Assembly (NCBI RefSeq): GCF_040438925.1
Contig: NZ_CP159258.1
Span: 4,534,501-4,598,500, forward strand
Origin: Pseudomonas sp. MYb327
GTDB taxonomy: Bacteria > Pseudomonadota > Gammaproteobacteria > Pseudomonadales > Pseudomonadaceae
Direction of reading: 5' to 3'
DNA length: 64,000 nt
The translations under genes were made by a program, and so were the position numbers. Under the pieces are notes generated by a model. The model worked only from the letters and a program-made list of their open reading frames with translations. It was not told the origin of the DNA and did not search any database. Positions 29,893 through 40,383 of this stretch are shown here, in pieces; positions within the stretch are counted from its first letter, which is position 1, and each line of letters begins with the position of its first letter.

Positions 29893-29942
29893 AGCGAGCT
29901 ACGCGAGCGGTTCCAAATTCAATTGAATCTCAAGGCGAACGA

Positions 29943-31643
29943 ATGAAGATTTCCCGTCAGGCCTACGCCGACATGTTCGGCCCCACCGTCGGTGACAAGG
30001 TCCGTCTGGCCGACACCGAACTGTGGATCGAAGTGGAAAAAGACTTCACCACCTACGGCGAAGAAGTGAAATTCGGCGGCGGCAAAGTCATCCGCGATGG
30101 TCAGGGCCAGAGCCAATTGCTCGCTGCCGAAGTGGTCGATACGGTGATCACCAACGCACTGATCATTGATCACTGGGGCATCGTCAAGGCTGACGTCGGC
30201 CTCAAGGACGGACGCATCGCCGGCATCGGCAAGGCGGGCAATCCGGACGTGCAACCGAACGTCACCATCGCCATCGGCGCCAGCACCGAAGTCATCGCCG
30301 GTGAAGGCATGATCCTCACCGCCGGTGGTATCGACACCCACATCCACTTCATCTGCCCGCAGCAGATCGAAGAAGCGCTGATGAGCGGCGTCACCACCAT
30401 GATCGGCGGCGGCACCGGCCCGGCCACGGGTACCAACGCAACGACCTGCACCTCTGGCCCGTGGCACCTGGCGCGCATGCTTCAAGCCGCCGATGCCTTC
30501 CCGATGAACATCGGCCTTACCGGCAAAGGCAACGCGAGCCTGCCGGAGCCGCTGATCGAACAGGTCAAGGCCGGCGCCATTGGCCTCAAGCTGCACGAAG
30601 ACTGGGGCACCACGCCGGCGAGCATCGACAACTGCCTAAGCGTCGCCGATCAGTACGACGTGCAGGTGGCGATCCACACCGACACCCTCAACGAATCGGG
30701 CTTCGTCGAAACCACCCTCGCCGCGTTCAAGGGCCGCACCATCCACACCTACCACACCGAAGGCGCGGGCGGCGGTCATGCGCCGGACATCATCAAGGCC
30801 TGCGGTTTTGCCAACGTGCTGCCGAGCTCGACCAACCCGACCCGGCCGTTCACGCGCAACACCATCGACGAGCACCTGGACATGTTGATGGTCTGCCACC
30901 ACCTCGACCCGAGCATTGCCGAAGACGTGGCCTTCGCCGAAAGCCGCATCCGCCGCGAAACCATTGCCGCCGAAGACATCCTCCACGACCTCGGCGCGTT
31001 CTCGATGATCAGCTCCGACAGCCAGGCCATGGGCCGCGTCGGCGAAGTCATCACCCGCACCTGGCAAACCGCCGACAAGATGAAAAAACAGCGCGGCCCG
31101 TTGCCCGGTGACGGTGAAGGCAACGACAACTTCCGCGCCAAACGCTACATCGCCAAGTACACCATCAACCCGGCGATCACCCATGGCATCAGCCATGAAG
31201 TGGGCTCGGTGGAAGTGGGTAAATGGGCGGACCTGGTGCTGTGGCGCCCGGCGTTTTTCGGGGTCAAACCGACGCTGATCCTCAAGGGCGGCGCCATCGC
31301 GGCCAGCCTGATGGGCGACGCCAACGCCTCGATTCCAACGCCGCAACCGGTGCATTACCGCCCGATGTTCGCGAGTTATGGCGGCTCGCTGCACGCCACC
31401 AGCATGACCTTCATCAGCCAGGCTGCGCAGGAGGCCGGGTTGCCGGAAGCGCTGGGTTTGAAGAAAAAAATCGCCGTGGTCAAAGGCTGCCGCGACGTGC
31501 AGAAAACCGACCTGATCCACAACGATTACCTGCCGAACATTGACGTCGATCCGCAGACCTATCAGGTCAAGGCTGACGGCGTATTGCTGTGGTGCGAACC
31601 GGCGGAAACCTTGCCGATGGCGCAGCGGTATTTTCTGTTCTGA
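29943..31643 (+). CDS. ureC: Urease alpha (catalytic) subunit
   Basis: The 566-residue nickel amidohydrolase that splits urea to ammonia and carbamate. Active-site residues are intact: His133 and His135 in GGIDTHIHF, carbamylated Lys216 in IGLKLHED, catalytic His319 in CHHLD, and the Asp of SSDSQAMG. It is last in the operon and is followed by a strong terminator. Confidence 0.98.
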   Translation: MKISRQAYADMFGPTVGDKVRLADTELWIEVEKDFTTYGEEVKFGGGKVIRDGQGQSQLLAAEVVDTVITNALIIDHWGIVKADVGLKDGRIAGIGKAGNPDVQPNVTIAIGASTEVIAGEGMILTAGGIDTHIHFICPQQIEEALMSGVTTMIGGGTGPATGTNATTCTSGPWHLARMLQAADAFPMNIGLTGKGNASLPEPLIEQVKAGAIGLKLHEDWGTTPASIDNCLSVADQYDVQVAIHTDTLNESGFVETTLAAFKGRTIHTYHTEGAGGGHAPDIIKACGFANVLPSSTNPTRPFTRNTIDEHLDMLMVCHHLDPSIAEDVAFAESRIRRETIAAEDILHDLGAFSMISSDSQAMGRVGEVITRTWQTADKMKKQRGPLPGDGEGNDNFRAKRYIAKYTINPAITHGISHEVGSVEVGKWADLVLWRPAFFGVKPTLILKGGAIAASLMGDANASIPTPQPVHYRPMFASYGGSLHATSMTFISQAAQEAGLPEALGLKKKIAVVKGCRDVQKTDLIHNDYLPNIDVDPQTYQVKADGVLLWCEPAETLPMAQRYFLF

Positions 31644-31663
31644 GTTTTAGCGTTTGCCCAAAG

Positions 31664-31701
31664 AAAAACCCGATGGCTGGTGACAGTCATCGGGTTTTTT
31701 T
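31664..31701 (+). terminator. Rho-independent terminator after ureC
   Basis: AAAAACCCGATG pairs with CATCGGGTTTTTT around a 12-nt loop, followed by T-rich sequence; it ends the urease operon. Confidence 0.92.
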
Positions 31702-31861
31702 AAACAAGCACTGTCGCGCGCCGTTTAACCTGCGCGATGAAACGTTTAGAAACGATGAAAAACCCCGAAAAACCGAGGAAGCATCCGACGTCTTTTTAAG
31801 GTTGGCCGTCGGAAGTGAGACGAGTAGCGTGGCAGCTCCAGACTTACCACGGAGACTCACC

Positions 31862-32236
31862 ATGCCCAATGTCACCGACTCACCCGCTGGATCAGAAGCT
31901 GAATTCACCAACGCCTACCTCTCCACCGCTTCCAAAAAAATCCACCCCGCTGTCGACCGCGCCCTGGACTTTTACCTGAATCCAACCACGCCTGAGTTAG
32001 CCACTGCACATACGCCCAGCACCATTTTTTTGGTTGCACCGGACATCGACAACGAAACGCTATTGGCCCATGCCTGTGAATCGTTGGCATCAGCGAGCGT
32101 GATGGCGAGCGAGTTTGCCGGGATGCTCGAAGGCGCGAGCCGTAACGCCATGCTGGCACTTCAGCAAGTGATCATGCTCAGTGAACTGGCGGTGAACCGG
32201 GTGCTGGATAACGTTGGCCCGCCACACCGTGCATGA
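31862..32236 (+). CDS. DUF6124/DUF3077-like small Pseudomonas protein
   Basis: A 124-residue protein with the typical ending of this Pseudomonas-restricted family: VAPDIDNETLLAHACESLASAS followed by two helices. No signal peptide or membrane segment. The ATG at 31862 has GGAG 8 bases upstream; the frame is open further back but runs into the ureC terminator. Function is unknown; paralogues are scattered through Pseudomonas genomes. Confidence 0.75.
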   Translation: MPNVTDSPAGSEAEFTNAYLSTASKKIHPAVDRALDFYLNPTTPELATAHTPSTIFLVAPDIDNETLLAHACESLASASVMASEFAGMLEGASRNAMLALQQVIMLSELAVNRVLDNVGPPHRA

Positions 32237-32282
32237 GTCCAGTCCCGAAACAGGTTCACCCTTGTTTCAACCTGCCCCCATG

Positions 32283-32304
32283 TGGCGAGGGAGCTTGCTC
32301 CCTC
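32283..32304. repeat. Palindromic repeat, GGCGAGGGAGCTTGCTCCCTC type
   Basis: A second intergenic palindrome family, also present at 39057-39086 and 45376-45405. It sits between the small DUF6124-like gene and the NEL effector gene. Confidence 0.7.
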
Positions 32305-32339
32305 ACTACGACGACCACTCACCATCCGTCATACGATTC

Positions 32340-32368
32340 AAAAAAGCCTCGAACACAGGATTCGAGGC
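32340..32368 (-). terminator. Rho-independent terminator after the NEL effector gene
   Basis: On the minus strand GCCTCGAA pairs with TTCGAGGC and is followed by TTTTTT; it starts about 18 bp after the effector gene's stop codon. Confidence 0.88.
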
Positions 32369-32385
32369 GTTGATCCTGGTCGTAA

Positions 32386-35300
32386 TTATTGACCTGGGAT
32401 CACCCTGGCTCGCTGCAAGCGCGTACGCACTATCGCTTGTTGAGTGATCGATCTCAGTTTTTCTCGGGTCTGCTGATCGATGTCCGTCAACGCCTGGGTG
32501 TATTGCTCGTCAGTCATGACCTGCCCCCCGGCGAAAGCGTTTTCCTCTCTGCCCAACTCGCGACAAAGCGCTTTGATTTCCACCTCCAAAGCAGACTTGG
32601 CGGCCGGTTCGACGGCCTTGTTTCGTCGTTGCAGCGCATCCTGCAAATCCGTCGTGGCGTCGACCTGTCGCTTCAGAACGTTCAGTTCTTCGCCGTACGA
32701 AGACTCGAGCCAGGCTTTCCACACAGGCTGTTCGAGGATTCGATCTGCGAGCAAGTCGCCTTCCTCCAACGCCACAATCCGCAGAAACGCCGCTTCGATC
32801 ATTTCCTTGCTGACCCCGGCGATCTTGCGGAACTGCATACCTCGTGCTTGCCAAGGCAGATCGAGACGTTGTGCCAGATCAGTCATGTAGGCCAGGTGGA
32901 CTTCCACTTCATCGATGGTGCCGGTGACATTGCCCTGCCTGTCGATCCGCCGGAAGCTTTCGCCCGCTGCCAACCGCGACGCCACCCGCTGCCGGGCAAT
33001 GGCGCCGAGCTCATTGAGCCGCGACTTGCCTTGCGCCAACTCCAGCAACCGCGCCTCGATCAGGTCTGCGCTGCCCAGTGCATGGGCCTCATGAATCAGC
33101 ACCTGCATGCCCATGGCATTGAACAGTTGCGTGCCGCCATCCACGCATTCGGTGGGCGTCGCGGCTTCGTTGAACAGTTTGACCCGCAGTTCACTGTTCT
33201 CGGACATGGCCTCGATCATCCGCCAGACCTTGGCCGTCAGGTCCACCTGATAGGCGCCACCCGCCGTGAAGTCGGCGGACATCGTGAGCTTGCGGATTTC
33301 ATTGAAGAACGGCACCGAGTCGAACTCATCCTCGACCGCGTTCCAGGCTTCCTGCTTCTCCTGCCATTGCCGCTCCGTCATGCCTGCCGACCATTCGGCA
33401 CTGTCCATCGTGCCTCGGGGCGGGTACGGGCGCTCGGGATCCATGCCAAGGGATTCGGTGTACATCTTCAGGGTGTCGAGGTTGTCCGGCGAGATCCAGC
33501 GCGGTTCCCGGCTGATGACGGTACGCGCCAGCAACTCGGCGCGAAACGAACCGGGCGCGACTTCCGGTATCTGGCTGATCGGGTTGTGACGCAAATCGAG
33601 ATAAATACTGCGAGGCCGTGATTGGGAGAACAGCCCGACAGGCCAGCCTTCCAGGCCTGTTTCGTTCAGCAACAGCACTTGCAACCACGGCATGCGGCTG
33701 ATGTTGGGGGTGAGTTTCAACGGATTGCCACGCAGCCCTAAAGACTGCAACTGGGTCAGATTTTTCAATCGGTCGACCGCCATTACATCCAGCTCTATGC
33801 GGTTGTCATTGAGAAACAGGTCGGTGAGATGGTTCATGTCACTGATCACCTGCGGGACGGCGGTCAGCAGGTTGTCTTGCAGGTTGAGATAGCGCACTCG
33901 GCGAAACGAATCCAGGAAAGGCATGTGCGTGTCACGCAGTGCGCCATTGCGCAGGCTCACTTGGGTGACATGGTCGAAGTTGGCTTCCAGTTTTGGCAGC
34001 GTCTCCAGTAACAGGCGCAGATTGGCAACGTTATCCAGCATCAACGCTTGGGGGCGGATCACTCCGGCGGCGGCTACGCCTTCTGGCCCGGTACGCTGCC
34101 AGCACTGCCGGATCGCTTTGCAGACCAGGTCGCGCGCTCGCCACTCCGAAATGCCCGAGGGTGTAAAACGGAACGAAGTGGTCGGTGAGTCCATCCAGCG
34201 GCGCAGTGATCGGTTGAGTTGATTGAACTCAGCCTCAAGTGCGGCCACCCGTTGATGGGCCAAACCACCGTTACGATGGAACTCCGTCAACAGTGTGTCG
34301 ACCTGCTCTGCGGTGCAGCCTGGATACAGCGATCGCAGCCGCCAGTGCAGATCCGACCCGGGCGGCACTTGCTGCGCGAAACCTTGCATACCTCCCCGCA
34401 GGCGCATGACTTGTGGATCGTAAGCCGGTTTGAGCACGGGGTTTTCACGCACGATCGGCTCGAATGACTGACGGTCCAGTGGCTGTGCCTTTACCGCTTG
34501 CTCAAGCCCAGAGGCGTCGTGGATTTCGAAGCCCAGGGCAACGCGCTGCGAGTCAGGCAATGCGTGCAATACCGCCGCGTATAACGTGTCGGCACCGTGC
34601 AGTTGTTGATCGCGCGTATCCCGCGCCTCGTATCGACCGTCCTCGCCCCTGATCAGCACTTTGCGCGTCGGTGCATCCACTGGGCCGATGCTGTCGCTCA
34701 ACGCGCCGTCGAAAGAATATTGACGAATTTCCAGGCGCAAATCCGCTGGCCATCCCGGCAGTTTTGCCAGAGAGTGCAGTTCCAGTCGTAGCGTGTCGGG
34801 GTTGTGCAGTTCGTCGATATACAGGCCCTCGTAGGCCCGTGCCAGTCGCAGTTGATGTGCGGCCTCGCGCGCCTGTTCTGCCAGCCTCAGGGATACGCGT
34901 TTTTTCGCGGTGAGGTGCTGCACGTCAGAGGGGTGCGCATGCGCCAGCAATTCTTCGGCCATGCGGGTCGAGAGCTCCGCCCCGTCGCTTTTGAGCAGGC
35001 TCACCGAAGGATCGGTCGAACGCTCGCGCCGTGCATACAACCCATCGAACAGACGCCGTTTGTTTTGCCGCGCCTGCGCCGCCAATTGTTCGCGCAACGC
35101 TTCGATACGCCGCTGCGGATCACCGGAGAACCACTGGCCGAGCAGCTCACGAAGTGACGGTTCGTCCAGGAACCCGACCACTCGCCCAGGCAAGGCACCG
35201 CCAAGCAGTTCCTGCCGGGTGATCTGCAAGGTATCGACCGGCGGCGCATCGGCATAGCCGTCCTTGATCGACGAACCGGACAGCCCCGGCCCCTCGAATA

Positions 35301-37638
35301 CTTCGATGGCTTTACCCTCAGGCCAACCCGGTAGCTCCGTCATGAATCGCGGGATAAACCCGGCCCACTCTTCACCGATTAGGTTGACCAGAATCTGTTC
35401 AGCGCAGGCTTCAGCATCGGCGTACGCGGTAAAGCGTTTGAGCGTGTCGACCAGCATCGCGGGCGGGGTTTCATGCTCGACGTGAAGCCGGCGCAGCGCA
35501 TTCTCGTGCACGCCACTGACGGTCAACACCTGACCCAGGCTTTCATCGGAAAACCTGTCTACCGAAGCCCCCAGGCGCCTGAGCAATTGGCGACTGTCCC
35601 ATTCAAGGGGTTGATCGAGTTCAGTCTTCCAGCTGCCGGCACCGTTATGTTCCAACCGCGGTTGGTAGGCGTCGGCACGGGTTGGATGCTGAAGGCCATG
35701 CTGCCCGGTGTTTGGATCCTGCTTGACGGCGTAACACTTCTCCTCGAGCCGCAGCACGTCCTTGTCTTGATGCCGATAAAGGCCCTTTTCGTTGACCGGT
35801 GCGTCCAGCGGCAAGGCAAGCGAATGCTCATAGGGACGCAGATCCGGGTTCCACAACCGCTCCCTGCCGCGTACCTCTACCGGTTTGAGGCCCTCGACGA
35901 ATGGCGAGACCTTGATCGGCGTCAGCCTGCCGGCAGGCAGCACGTGCACGGCGCTCATGAGCGCCAACTGAGCAAAGTTGATCAGTACGCCGTTGAAGTA
36001 GGCTGAAGCCTCTTGTTTATCACCCTTGCTCCAGTCTTCGACCCCTTCTGCCACTTCGGCGAGCATTTGCGCGACCATGATGCCCAGCATCGCTTCACCG
36101 AGACCGGGCACCAGCATCGCGGCGAAATTGAACACGTTCCAGCCGATCGACAGGTAGCTGGTCAGGCGCTTGAAACGCGCTGCCGCATCTTCATCGTCGG
36201 TCGGCACGGCAATGAGCCTGGCATCGGCGATGGCCTTGTCGCGGCGCTCATGAAACAGCGTTACCCACAGGTCACCAGGGATGCGATTGGTGATAGGTTC
36301 TGCGTTGGGGTTCTCTACCGCGGTCTCCCGCCACCACGGGCCCATGTCGAGCGGTTCGCGCTGATGCCAGGTAAAGGTCGTGAAACGTTCGTTGACCCGG
36401 GTGAAGAACAGACCTTTGTCCTTCTGTGCCACGAACCGGCTAAAGAAGGCCTGGTACTCGGTATCGCGCAACTGGCCGATCAGCGTCTTCATGAACTCGG
36501 TCAGCGACGAGTATTCCTTCAAGGGGTGAACAGGGTCATCCGGGATGTAGGCGATCAACGGGCCGGACAAAAAACTCTGCTGATAAATATCCTCCCGGCG
36601 CAACCGCTCATCGTTCATGCCCCGCGGGCCATTGGCGAAGAACGCCTGTAGCAACTTGAACTGGTCGTACTCTTTACCGGGTAACACGGGAATACGCTGC
36701 GACCATTCGCTCCAGAATTTCAGCGAGTCAGGGGTCAATGCATCGATGGTTTTCTTCAATTCCGATGGGTCGGCTGTCGCACTGAACAGCACGATGCCGG
36801 TCAGCCTGAAGCCCATCAGTGATAAACGATGGCTGTGCAAAGGCTGGTCATGAAACATGATGTTGGGCTTGTTTTCCCGCAGGAGCCCGAGCTTGCTGTA
36901 GGCGTAGGCGCTGATATCGCCCTTTAGATGGGCGATCAGCGCTGCCACCTGAAAAGCGGCCTTTTCGCTGGCCACCGAGTCTTGCTGTAACGTCTGCTGC
37001 GCTTCCACGGCGCTGGGCAGCAGGACGGATTTGATGTGCCGCTGATATTGCCCGCCGATGTCCAGGCTTCGGCACATCGTCGCAAAACGTGTCAGGGCAA
37101 TCGATGGCTCAAGCACAACGGCGCCGCCCTTGACCTTGCGGTAGATACCGGAGCTGTCGCGCCACGCGTCTTCAGCGGTTTCGGCCTCTTCAAAATTGTG
37201 TAGCGCCGCTTCCAATAGCGTGGAATGCCGAACGCGACTGGCCCCGGTATCGATGACAAAGGCAATGTTGCTGGGCACAGCCAGTTGCACGCTGAACGTG
37301 TCGACGTTCTCGACCGTATTGAAATTCGTTTTCAATGCCGTGCTCAGGATGGGCTCGGCGAAGGCATTGATGTCGTTTTGCAAGTCGCCCAGGGTCTTGT
37401 CCAGAACGCCTTGCAATCGGCCCTGTTCTTCAATCAATTCCTTGAGGTACTGGCGGTCCATTTCCCGCGCAGCGCTGTACCACTCGGGGAACTTGGGCCT
37501 TTGTGTTTCAAGAGTTTGCAGCCTCGCTGTCGAGGCCTTTTTTATCGCGTCGGGTATGACGGCCAGTACACGATCGTAATGAACGCCGTTGCTTTGAGCG
37601 GGCGTTTCCAGCGAGTTGCTTCCATGCAATTCAGACAC
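32386..37638 (-). CDS. Giant DUF6543-LRR-NEL E3 ubiquitin-ligase-type effector
   Basis: A 1750-residue protein. The N-terminal ~600 residues resemble the DUF6543/dermonecrotic-toxin-like region of Pseudomonas effectors, with two hydrophobic helices near 490-570 (WNVFNFAAMLVPGLGEAML; FAQLALMSAVHVL). Leucine-rich repeats run from about 1220 to 1355 (LNLQDNLLTAVPQ, LGLRGNPLKLTPN, LDLRHNPISQIPE). The C-terminal ~350 residues are a NEL (IpaH/SspH/SlrP-type) ligase domain with the catalytic Cys1498-x-Asp1500 motif in TECVDGG. NEL enzymes ubiquitinate host proteins after delivery into eukaryotic cells. No signal peptide, chaperone or secretion gene is next to it. The C-terminal 60 residues are charged and helical. 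Confidence 0.88.
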   Translation of the reverse strand: MSELHGSNSLETPAQSNGVHYDRVLAVIPDAIKKASTARLQTLETQRPKFPEWYSAAREMDRQYLKELIEEQGRLQGVLDKTLGDLQNDINAFAEPILSTALKTNFNTVENVDTFSVQLAVPSNIAFVIDTGASRVRHSTLLEAALHNFEEAETAEDAWRDSSGIYRKVKGGAVVLEPSIALTRFATMCRSLDIGGQYQRHIKSVLLPSAVEAQQTLQQDSVASEKAAFQVAALIAHLKGDISAYAYSKLGLLRENKPNIMFHDQPLHSHRLSLMGFRLTGIVLFSATADPSELKKTIDALTPDSLKFWSEWSQRIPVLPGKEYDQFKLLQAFFANGPRGMNDERLRREDIYQQSFLSGPLIAYIPDDPVHPLKEYSSLTEFMKTLIGQLRDTEYQAFFSRFVAQKDKGLFFTRVNERFTTFTWHQREPLDMGPWWRETAVENPNAEPITNRIPGDLWVTLFHERRDKAIADARLIAVPTDDEDAAARFKRLTSYLSIGWNVFNFAAMLVPGLGEAMLGIMVAQMLAEVAEGVEDWSKGDKQEASAYFNGVLINFAQLALMSAVHVLPAGRLTPIKVSPFVEGLKPVEVRGRERLWNPDLRPYEHSLALPLDAPVNEKGLYRHQDKDVLRLEEKCYAVKQDPNTGQHGLQHPTRADAYQPRLEHNGAGSWKTELDQPLEWDSRQLLRRLGASVDRFSDESLGQVLTVSGVHENALRRLHVEHETPPAMLVDTLKRFTAYADAEACAEQILVNLIGEEWAGFIPRFMTELPGWPEGKAIEVFEGPGLSGSSIKDGYADAPPVDTLQITRQELLGGALPGRVVGFLDEPSLRELLGQWFSGDPQRRIEALREQLAAQARQNKRRLFDGLYARRERSTDPSVSLLKSDGAELSTRMAEELLAHAHPSDVQHLTAKKRVSLRLAEQAREAAHQLRLARAYEGLYIDELHNPDTLRLELHSLAKLPGWPADLRLEIRQYSFDGALSDSIGPVDAPTRKVLIRGEDGRYEARDTRDQQLHGADTLYAAVLHALPDSQRVALGFEIHDASGLEQAVKAQPLDRQSFEPIVRENPVLKPAYDPQVMRLRGGMQGFAQQVPPGSDLHWRLRSLYPGCTAEQVDTLLTEFHRNGGLAHQRVAALEAEFNQLNRSLRRWMDSPTTSFRFTPSGISEWRARDLVCKAIRQCWQRTGPEGVAAAGVIRPQALMLDNVANLRLLLETLPKLEANFDHVTQVSLRNGALRDTHMPFLDSFRRVRYLNLQDNLLTAVPQVISDMNHLTDLFLNDNRIELDVMAVDRLKNLTQLQSLGLRGNPLKLTPNISRMPWLQVLLLNETGLEGWPVGLFSQSRPRSIYLDLRHNPISQIPEVAPGSFRAELLARTVISREPRWISPDNLDTLKMYTESLGMDPERPYPPRGTMDSAEWSAGMTERQWQEKQEAWNAVEDEFDSVPFFNEIRKLTMSADFTAGGAYQVDLTAKVWRMIEAMSENSELRVKLFNEAATPTECVDGGTQLFNAMGMQVLIHEAHALGSADLIEARLLELAQGKSRLNELGAIARQRVASRLAAGESFRRIDRQGNVTGTIDEVEVHLAYMTDLAQRLDLPWQARGMQFRKIAGVSKEMIEAAFLRIVALEEGDLLADRILEQPVWKAWLESSYGEELNVLKRQVDATTDLQDALQRRNKAVEPAAKSALEVEIKALCRELGREENAFAGGQVMTDEQYTQALTDIDQQTREKLRSITQQAIVRTRLQRARVIPGQ

Positions 37639-37887
37639 TGTTCAATCACCTTGATGACAGGATGGGAGCCCACAGCCTTATGCACCCGCCCCTGAAAAAA
37701 AAGCCCAAATATCCGTTTAGCCAACGCGCTGGAAAGGCCTTTAAGGTTCGAAAAACAGGGAGCGTTCAATAGATATGTACCGCCAGAAACGCCGCCGCTT
37801 ATGCCGCTGCATAAGCGGTCGTGTTTTTCCCGCCAAAGGGGCTACTATTCGAATCGTTTCCCTCCGATTCATGCTCAGGTAACTGCC

Positions 37888-39015
37888 ATGCGCCTATCCG
37901 AATTCATCGCCTGTAACGTAAATCGCATCGTCGATGAGTGGGAGCAGTTCGCTAAAACCATTACCCCTGCTGCCGAATCCATGGACAGCGCCGCCTTGCG
38001 CGACCACGCAAAGTCGATCCTGCTGGCCGCCTCGCGGGACATGACCAAACCGCAAACGCCCAGTGAGCAAGCAGCCAAGGCCAAGGGTGAAGGCCCGGAA
38101 AAAACCCCGAGCCTGGACGAAGCCGGCGCCAGTCACGGTGAATTGCGCCATAACGTAGGGTTTGACCTGGTGCAGATGACCAGCGAATTTCGCCACCTGC
38201 GCGCTTGCGTGATTCGCCTGTGGGTCGACAGCCTTGAATCCCCCGACATGGCCTATTTCCAGGACATGATCCGCTTCAACGAAGCCATCGACGAAGCCCT
38301 GGCCGAATCCACGGCGGCCTATGCCGAGCAGGTCAATCACTCGCGGGACATTTTCCTGGCGATCCTCGGCCACGACCTGCGCGCGCCGCTGCAAGCGGTG
38401 AGCATGTCCATCGAACTGCTCCTGCGTAAAACCACGCTGCAGGGCGAGGCCCTGACCTGTGCGACCCACATCCAGCGGGGCACGCGACATATGGCGGTGA
38501 TGGTCGGTGATTTGCTGGAGCTGGTGCGCAGTCGCCTGGGCAAGAGCCTGCCGATCGAGCCGACGCCCATGGATCTGGCCGAAGTTGCCCATGCGGCGAT
38601 CGCCGATGCCTGCGCCGGTAATCCTGAGTGCGATCCGACCCTGAAAATACTCGGCGACGTGCATGGTGTCTGGGATCCGAGACGTATCGCCCAGTTGTTA
38701 CAGAATCTGATCGGTAACGCCTTGCAGCATGGGTCGAATAAACGTGATGTCATGGTGACGCTAAAAGGCGGGCCGGACGCGGTTCACCTGATGGTGCATA
38801 ACTTCGGCATACCGATTTCCGAAGACTCCATCGCGACGATCTTCGACCCCTTGGTGCGTAGCGCGGACGAAGAACTCGGCCAGCCTTCGACCAGCCTCGG
38901 GTTGGGGTTGTTTATCGTCAAGGAAGTGGTGAATGCCCATCAGGGCACAATTGAAGTCACTTCGAATGAAGAGGACGGTACGTTGTTTACGGTAGTGTTG
39001 CCCCGGAAGGTGTAA
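37888..39015 (+). CDS. Orphan cytoplasmic sensor histidine kinase
   Basis: A 375-residue kinase without transmembrane segments. Residues 1-150 form an all-helical sensor region resembling RsbRD-type domains; HisKA follows with LGHDLRAPLQ (His162), then HATPase with N-box QNLIGNALQH, a G1 region HNFGIPIS and a G2 box SLGLGLFIV. The start at 37888 has CAGG about 8 bases upstream; upstream in-frame sequence does not look coding. No response regulator is adjacent, so its partner is unknown; signalling from a soluble cue is inferred. Confidence 0.88.
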   Translation: MRLSEFIACNVNRIVDEWEQFAKTITPAAESMDSAALRDHAKSILLAASRDMTKPQTPSEQAAKAKGEGPEKTPSLDEAGASHGELRHNVGFDLVQMTSEFRHLRACVIRLWVDSLESPDMAYFQDMIRFNEAIDEALAESTAAYAEQVNHSRDIFLAILGHDLRAPLQAVSMSIELLLRKTTLQGEALTCATHIQRGTRHMAVMVGDLLELVRSRLGKSLPIEPTPMDLAEVAHAAIADACAGNPECDPTLKILGDVHGVWDPRRIAQLLQNLIGNALQHGSNKRDVMVTLKGGPDAVHLMVHNFGIPISEDSIATIFDPLVRSADEELGQPSTSLGLGLFIVKEVVNAHQGTIEVTSNEEDGTLFTVVLPRKV

Positions 39016-39056
39016 CGCCTTTACGGCCGGTGGGCTGTTGTGAAGAAAATGCATTT

Positions 39057-39086
39057 GGGGCGAGAGAGCTTGCTCCCTCGCCACAG
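39057..39086. repeat. Palindromic repeat, GAGAGAGCTTGCTCCCTCGCC type
   Basis: A member of the family at 32283 and 45376, lying between the convergent kinase and cbpM genes; it may terminate both. Confidence 0.7.
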
Positions 39087-39109
39087 GTTCAGCGTCAGGC
39101 TTCGAAAAA

Positions 39110-39415
39110 TTATTCCAGCACCAACCGCCCCAGCCGCTGCTTGAGCATCCGATTCTCCGCCCGCAATTGCTGGACCTCTTCGAGCAGGTCCAGCGCCAGC
39201 GCAACCCCTTCCCACTCCAACTCCAAATCGCGCCGCAGCTTGGCGGCGCGTTTGGCCAGGGTCAGTTCGTAATCGGTGAAACGCCAATCCTTGGGCACGG
39301 AGCCCTGAGGTTCGAGGATGCCGTGTTCGACAATTTCGATCACGTAGACGTCCGACAGGTCGGTCGCCTCACAGAATTCTGCCAGGTCCAGTTGAACGAT
39401 CAGGGGGTTGCTCAT
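39110..39415 (-). CDS. cbpM: Chaperone modulator CbpM
   Basis: A 101-residue helical protein, LVQLDLAEFCEATDL near the start and a C-terminal coiled coil (LLEEVQQLRAENRMLKQRLG). CbpM binds the J-domain of CbpA and inhibits its DnaK-stimulating activity. It starts 24 bp after the cbpA stop, the usual arrangement. Confidence 0.92.
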   Translation of the reverse strand: MSNPLIVQLDLAEFCEATDLSDVYVIEIVEHGILEPQGSVPKDWRFTDYELTLAKRAAKLRRDLELEWEGVALALDLLEEVQQLRAENRMLKQRLGRLVLE

Positions 39416-39438
39416 GATGGGCTACTCCGTCTCTGGGA

Positions 39439-40383
39439 TCAGAAATTTTCTCTTGGGTCGAATGCGGCTTTTTTCGCCAGTTCCTGCCATAAGGCCTTGA
39501 TGTCGTCGTCCGATTTTTTCGGCATGACCGCCTTCAGCTGCACAAACAGATAACCGCGCTCACCGGCCTTGTTCAGCAGGCCATGGCCCTTGGCGCGCAT
39601 GCGCTGGCCATTCTGGCTGCCGGCAGGAACCTTGAGGTTGATCTTGCCGGTCAGGGTCGGCACGGCGACCTCGGTGCCCAGCGCCAGCTCCCACGGCGCC
39701 AGCGGCAGCGTGATGATCAGGTTCTCGCCTTCGACATCGAATTTCGGGTGCGGCGCAAAACGTATCGTCAGGTACAGGTCACCATTGGCGCCACCACCGA
39801 CACCCGGCGCGCCCTGGCCCTTGAGGCGGATGCGCTCGCCGTCGGTCACGCCGGCGGGGATCTTGACGTTCAGGCTTTTCGGGGTGTTGCTGACGTGCTG
39901 GCCGGCCGCATTGTATTGCGGTACCTGGAAGGTGACCTTCTTCGATTCGTTCGAGAGGGTCTCTTCGAGAAAAATCCCCAGTTCCATTTCCACGTCTTGC
40001 CCTCTACGCCCCGTACTGCGGCGCGACTCTCCACCACCAAAACCAGGGCCACGGTTACCGAAGATCGAACTGAAGAAGTCCGAAAAATCGCCGGTGTCCT
40101 GGCCACCGCCACCGAAACCGCCACGGCTCTGCCAGCCCGGTGGTCCCTGGAACGGTTGGCCATGCTGGCCGTAACGGCGCAAGTCGTCGTATTCGGCGCG
40201 TTTGTCGGCGCTTTTCAGCGCCTCATAGGCCTCGGAGGCGTCCTTGAACTTGGCCTCGGCGTCCTTTTCCTTGCTGACATCGGGGTGGTATTTGCGCGCG
40301 AGCTTGCGATAGGCGGCCTTGATCGCCTTGTCGTCTGCCGTCGGCTCCACACCGAGAATCTTGTAATAGTCTTTGAAGTCCAT
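39439..40383 (-). CDS. cbpA: DnaJ-family co-chaperone CbpA
   Basis: A 314-residue co-chaperone and nucleoid-associated protein. J-domain at 1-70 with the HPD motif ([11 protein letters not shown]), a Gly/Phe-rich linker ([14 protein letters not shown]), no zinc-finger domain, and two beta-barrel C-terminal domains. The start at 40383 ([12 protein letters not shown]) fits the family; an ATG at 40398 adds five residues. It works with DnaK and is controlled by CbpM. It is divergent from a YegD-like Hsp70 gene 298 bp away. Confidence 0.94.
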   Translation of the reverse strand: MDFKDYYKILGVEPTADDKAIKAAYRKLARKYHPDVSKEKDAEAKFKDASEAYEALKSADKRAEYDDLRRYGQHGQPFQGPPGWQSRGGFGGGGQDTGDFSDFFSSIFGNRGPGFGGGESRRSTGRRGQDVEMELGIFLEETLSNESKKVTFQVPQYNAAGQHVSNTPKSLNVKIPAGVTDGERIRLKGQGAPGVGGGANGDLYLTIRFAPHPKFDVEGENLIITLPLAPWELALGTEVAVPTLTGKINLKVPAGSQNGQRMRAKGHGLLNKAGERGYLFVQLKAVMPKKSDDDIKALWQELAKKAAFDPRENF

